Part shown: piece by piece, positions 8,375 to 11,330 of the stretch | Numbering within the stretch: position 1 is the first letter of the stretch | How the letters are laid out: each line of letters begins with the position of its first letter | Assembly: GCA_035591015.1 (NCBI GenBank) | Contig: JAXIUW010204287.1 | Span: forward strand, 1 to 11,330 | From: Cephalothrix simula | Lineage: Eukaryota; Nemertea; Palaeonemertea; Archinemertea; Cephalotrichidae | Length of the DNA stretch: 11,330 bases | Reading direction: 5' to 3' | The notes under the pieces: model-generated | What the model saw: the letters and a program-made list of their open reading frames with translations, nothing else | The model's database searches: none | Told to the model about the DNA's origin: nothing | Translations under genes and position numbers: made by a program

Positions 8375-8390
8375 TTGATGACGTCATCAA
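8375..8390. promoter_or_regulatory. Perfect 16-bp palindrome centred on a CRE
   Basis: TTGATGACGTCATCAA is fully self-complementary and contains TGACGTCA (8379-8386). Related partial sites (GATGTCA, TGACGCCA, TGACGTAA) occur over the preceding 150 bp, so 8229-8390 is a small cluster of CRE-like words. CREB/ATF or other bZIP dimers bind such sites. No promoter is identified nearby. Confidence 0.5.
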
Positions 8391-8506
8391 TATTTATGCT
8401 CATTATAATAATTATTACATGTATTTACTAAAACTTTAATTATAGGCTGATTTTAAAAATTTAAATGTGTATTGAACCTGGTCATATACCGATATAATTT
8501 ACTCTA

Positions 8507-8605
8507 GTTTACGAGAGTCAATCAGCCCCGCGCCGCTATCGACGCGCTGGAGCTGATATTGTTGGAGGTGCAGGTTACAAAGTAAACCGTTAGCGACGTC
8601 GGGCT
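8507..8605. ncRNA. GC-rich fold-back, possible structured RNA
   Basis: This is a clear GC island in AT-rich DNA with several compatible stems. GTTTAC (8507) pairs with GTAAAC (8582). CAAT-CAGC (8519-8526) pairs with GCTGATATTG (8552-8561), leaving a 2-nt bulge, and GCGC (8530) pairs with GCGC (8544) inside it. An alternative fold pairs AGCCC.G.G.CGCTA near 8524 with TAGCG.CG.CGGGCT near 8592. It lacks tRNA A and B boxes. It could be a decayed small element or an unidentified structured RNA. Confidence 0.35.
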
Positions 8606-8622
8606 AATATCATCACAGTAAC

Positions 8623-8666
8623 TGATATTATAAAATAACGAATTTGTGATATTATAAAATAACGAA
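8623..8666 (+). repeat. Tandem duplication, 20 bp exact, 24-bp period
   Basis: TGATATTATAAAATAACGAA occurs at 8623-8642 and again, identically, at 8647-8666. Identity implies a recent duplication or slippage event. Confidence 0.85.
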
Positions 8667-9217
8667 CATTGTGCTTAATTTTTTGTATTCATTGCATGAT
8701 AACAGCCTCGTTGAAAGAGTTTTGCAGTCGCAGAAAATTATTATAATGCATGTAACGTATTGACTGCTCCAAACCGGTTATATTTGACCCCAGGTTTTTT
8801 AAAACGGCTGTCAGAAATAATTTGTCCCAAAATTACGTATTCGCTTATTGCATGATAAAATGCCATTCTTGGCACTATATGCACTGCGCCAGAAATATTC
8901 TAGTGTACTAGCGATAGAACACTTCATAATGCCTAAGGTCATACTCGTAGATATGCATAGATGTTAAAACTATTCGCGGTATGCTCACACAAACAAGATC
9001 TTCTTTAGTTATCCGTTTTTGAAAACACTTGCAGTGTCATTTTCAATAAAAATACCAAGAAATTCTCACATGAACTTTTAATTTTGGGATTTGATAGTCA
9101 GAATAATACTTATCACTTAATAATAATCACTTATTTAAGACTTAGAGTAGAGTGATTTTTAAATTGAATTTGACGCTGCTACAATTAAATTGTAGTAAAG
9201 AATCACTGTGGTTAAAC

Positions 9218-9372
9218 TATATGATAGCTAACGATCAACACTGGAATCTTCCCTATCTGATAACGTCAAGGCTAACGGGGAACTCTATCGATCTAGAAAT
9301 TAGATCGATACATTTTCATGTTAGCTATTATGATCGGGAAGATCATAGTATTGATCTTTAGCAATCACATAG
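9218..9372. ncRNA. 155-bp hairpin with 5-nt loop
   Basis: The left arm (9218-9295) and right arm (9301-9372) fold back around GAAAT. The inner 10 bp are perfect (TATCGATCTA with TAGATCGATA). Outer blocks pair well: CTATRTGATWGCTAA-type at the base, GATCAAYAC and ATCTTCCC higher up, with one asymmetric region in the middle. Weaker complementarity may reach to about 9170 and 9395. It could be a fold-back MITE or the template of a hairpin RNA. The near-absent loop also makes it a candidate for cruciform formation. Reading frames across it are side effects of the sequence. Confidence 0.55.
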
Positions 9373-9849
9373 CCGTGAGAATGGTTATAGGCGTCCACTG
9401 GCACATTCTGAAGTTTCAAAAATCATTAAATAAATTACATCGATTTAATATTCCACAATTAAGGAACACGAAATCGAGCATATTTTCGAATATATATCTT
9501 ACATCATTTTCCTTAAAAAGTTTCAACGATTAGACGTATATTAGTAAGGGATTAGTGTCATAATGAATGTGCCAATGAACGAAAAAGTAATAAATGTGAA
9601 AAATAAATAAATGTAGTCCGAAAGCTAGTCACTGAAATCTACAAATGTAGTTAAGAGTAAGAAGGAGGTCTTGTTTCACTTTCTTTGTCAAATTTAAATT
9701 GGAAGTTTTATAATATAAATTAAGTTTTTAAAAAAAGAATAAATTGGAAGTTTAGTACTTTTATTAATTATTTTTAAAGAAATAGTAATTTTGATTGTTA
9801 ATTCTATCGGAAGTAGAAAAATTCTCAAAAAGTACAGGTTGGTCACTTA

Positions 9850-10130
9850 CTTGTAATTCAGGTAAATCAGGGAAAAGTCAGGGAATTTTAATTTGGCCGT
9901 CAAAAGTCATGGAAAAGTTTTTGGCATTTCATTAAAAATGACAAAGTCAGGGAATTTTTATTCTTCATGGGTTTACGCAATAAAAATTCGTCAGTTTACG
10001 CATTAAAAATCGTTGCGGTTATCATAAAATTATGCTGCTAATGCCGATTTTTCCAATTTTTTTTGCTAGTTCCCTGAAGTTGGAATTTTCGGCGAAAAGT
10101 CTTGTAATTCAGGAAAAAGTCAGGGAACTT
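9850..10130 (+). repeat. CAGGGAA-type dispersed repeat fragment
   Basis: CTTGTAATTCAGG followed by AAA and GTCAGGGAA occurs at 9850-9889 and 10101-10130. A shorter copy, AAAGTCAGGGAATTTTT, lies at 9943-9959, and an inverted copy is AGTTCCCTGA at 10068-10077. The inverted copy is exactly complementary to TCAGGGAACT at 10120-10129, making a 10-bp stem. A 17-bp near-identical tandem (GTTTACGCAATAAAAAT / GTTTACGCATTAAAAAT) lies at 9971-10010 with a 23-bp period. Related words occur at 1998-2030. I read this as a decayed member of a simple repeat family; its class is unknown. Confidence 0.55.
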
Positions 10131-10139
10131 AAGCCACAG

Positions 10140-10550
10140 TTAACAACCGCAAACTTCTATGTTTTCTTTCCATAATAAGTTTTCAAAATCTTTGTGCCTA
10201 GGCAAGCAGACAAAATATCAAGGGTTTTTTGATAAAAGTGTAGAAAAGATAAATTCAGAAGAATTTTGTTTTTGTGATTTTTCTTTTTCCGGTTTAAAAT
10301 TATAAATGTACCTTAAAACCAATTATAATTATTGAATATTTTGACAAGGAAAGTGTATTTGTAATTTAGTACACGGCTTGTAGAGATCTTATAAAGTAAA
10401 ATTGTATCTAAAATTCTAAATGAATTAAAAGATTTTTCTTAATGATTGTAATAATTTTTATGACTGCGGAGTTACAACTAATCAATTTCATTGTTATTAA
10501 TCATTATACACAATAGTATAGAAAAATTGGCCACACGATCTAAATGAGCC
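10140..10550. other. AT-rich spacer, nothing supported
   Basis: No gene, RNA or clear repeat is visible. The base composition is A/T-heavy and all frames are broken by stops. Confidence 0.55.
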
Positions 10551-10557
10551 CAAAAAG

Positions 10558-10568
10558 CCCCCCCCCCC
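10558..10568. repeat. Poly-C run of 11
   Basis: A homopolymer of 11 C bases, unusual in this AT-rich window. A further GCGAAAAT-like piece follows it, as in the repeat units downstream, so it may sit in a very degenerate outer copy. Its length is also the kind of feature prone to sequencing error. Confidence 0.7.
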
Positions 10569-10611
10569 GCGAAAATCTCCGAAATGGGGACACTGAACCT
10601 TGACCCATAAA

Positions 10612-10626
10612 AATATATATATATAT
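10612..10626. repeat. (AT)n microsatellite
   Basis: About seven AT units, just before the ordered repeat array. Confidence 0.75.
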
Positions 10627-10658
10627 TCTGAATCGTTATAAAAAATGTAGGAACTAAA

Positions 10659-11222
10659 GCACCACCTGGTGGCTCCCCAGCGGTGAAAATATGCATTTTC
10701 ACATAAGGGTACGGCCAAAACAGCTGAAACAGGAGAAAAATTCTACCAATCTTATTGTTATATAAAACAATTCTAGATAAAAAAAAACTTGCAGTGCCAC
10801 CTAGTAGCCCCTAGCGGCGAAAATTTGTATTATTGCATAAGGGTACAGCCAAAACGGCTGAACCAGGAGAGTTTTTCGTCCCATATTTTTGTTCCATAAA
10901 AAAATAGCACCAATTCTAGATCAGAAAAAAACTTGCAACGCCACCTAGTAGCCCACTAGCGACGACAATTTGCTATATGCATTTTCGCTGCTATGGGGCT
11001 ACTAGGTGTCGCTGCAAGATCTGATCTGATCTAGAATTGGTTATATTCTTTGTGGAACAATAATATGGGTCTTTAAAAATCTACTGGTTAGCTGTTTCAG
11101 CTGTACTCTTACGCAAAAATGTACATTTTCGTCACTAGGGACTGCTAGGTGGCGCTGCAAGTTTTTTTCGACCGATCTAGAATAGGTGGTAATATTTTAT
11201 AGAACAATAATATTTGTCAAAA
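10659..11222. repeat. Palindromic array of a ~144-bp repeat unit (two direct, two inverted copies, plus one outer)
   Basis: Each unit runs CCACCTAGTAGCCC..TAGCG-CGAAAAT, then GGGTACAGCC-AAAC-GCTGAACCAG, then CCCATATT-TTGTTCCA, CAATTCTAGATC and AAAAAACTTGCA. The CCACCT starts on the + strand are at 10662 (diverged), 10797 and 10941. The same unit on the opposite strand has AGGTG at 11004 and 11147. Spacings are 135, 144 and 143 bp. The two halves meet at a centre of 5 bp (10974-10978) between TTTGC and GCATTTTC. Together 10738-10973 and 10979-11222 form an inverted repeat of about 240 bp per arm. Similarity stops abruptly after 11222. The class is unknown; a tandem MITE or satellite-like unit that duplicated and inverted fits best. 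Confidence 0.8.
10661..11153. promoter_or_regulatory. Five CTCF-like motifs, one per repeat copy
   Basis: Against the CTCF core CCASYAGRKGGC, the copies score by my count 11/12 (10661-10672, - strand; also 11/12 on + at 10662-10673), 11/12 (10796-10807, -), 11/12 (10940-10951, -), 10/12 (10999-11010, +) and 10/12 (11142-11153, +). The typical form is CTACTAGGTGGCGCTGC, which also resembles the AGGTGGCGC core known for insect CTCF. Left copies face left and right copies face right, giving a divergent arrangement. Binding is inferred only. The motif is conserved partly because the copies descend from one unit. Confidence 0.35.
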
Positions 11223-11330
11223 CCCCGGGCGACTCACTTAGTACATTGTGTGTATAACATGTACCGCTCATTCGGGGCCCTTTTTCAGAATGAGAAATAA
11301 CCAAAAAGTAAATTTAGATCATTATTTCTT
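11223..11330. other. Spacer at window end
   Basis: The repeat similarity ends here and no feature is supported. A GGGGCCC word and A/T runs are visible. Confidence 0.5.

Noticed and set aside
9152-9533. Two overlapping open frames
   Set aside because: Both cross the 9218-9372 hairpin and have no coding-like composition.
10478-10718. Two overlapping reverse-strand open frames with Gly-rich parts
   Set aside because: The glycines come from the poly-C run and the frame overlaps the repeat array. It is not a gene.
1-11330. Bacterial, phage or CRISPR-type systems
   Set aside because: There are no dense genes, no ribosome binding sites and no regularly spaced direct repeats with unique spacers. 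The only regular array (10659-11222) has inverted halves and no spacers of the right size.
1-11330. Retrotransposon or endogenous virus proteins
   Set aside because: I found no reverse transcriptase, integrase, transposase or capsid-like motif in the frames I could read on either strand.

Overview
This window looks like non-coding DNA from an animal nuclear genome, probably an invertebrate. By eye it is about two thirds A+T. It has no long reading frames, no Shine-Dalgarno-led genes and no operon layout. It is full of microsatellites, decayed repeats and fold-back elements, and the only gene-like pieces are short blocks bounded by splice-type signals. The species cannot be named. Three full TGACGTCA octamers, a CTCF-like repeat and (TTAGA)n/TTAGG-like tracts fit a bilaterian invertebrate but prove nothing.

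Layout: 1-2000 is AT-rich spacer with short hairpins (1075-1131, 1182-1206) and two CRE octamers. 2103-2785 is a fold-back element with arms of about 300 bp around an 80-bp centre. 2786-5530 is mostly plain spacer, with a TTAGA microsatellite, a telomere-like scrap, a 36-bp direct repeat and one weak candidate exon. 5535-7767 may be the 3' end of a + strand gene: a 51-nt candidate exon (5535-5585), an intron of about 2 kb, a strong polypyrimidine/AG acceptor, a terminal exon (7616-7752) and an AATAAA signal. That proposed intron holds a second fold-back element (6538-7325, arms of about 150 bp) and a compact long hairpin (7370-7483).

7768-9840 holds more hairpins: a GC-rich fold-back at 8507-8605 and a 155-bp hairpin with a 5-nt loop at 9218-9372. 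It also holds a perfect 16-bp palindrome centred on a CRE and a 24-bp-period tandem duplication. 9850-10130 is a fragment of a dispersed CAGGGAA-type repeat. 10659-11222 is the most ordered part: a repeat unit of about 144 bp present twice directly and twice inverted about a 5-bp centre, plus one diverged outer copy. Each copy carries a motif close to the CTCF core consensus.

The main theme is not a gene system but at least five independent inverted repeats, from 57 bp to about 690 bp, within 11 kb. They could be miniature transposons, sources of hairpin RNA or structural boundary elements. The sequence alone does not decide between these.
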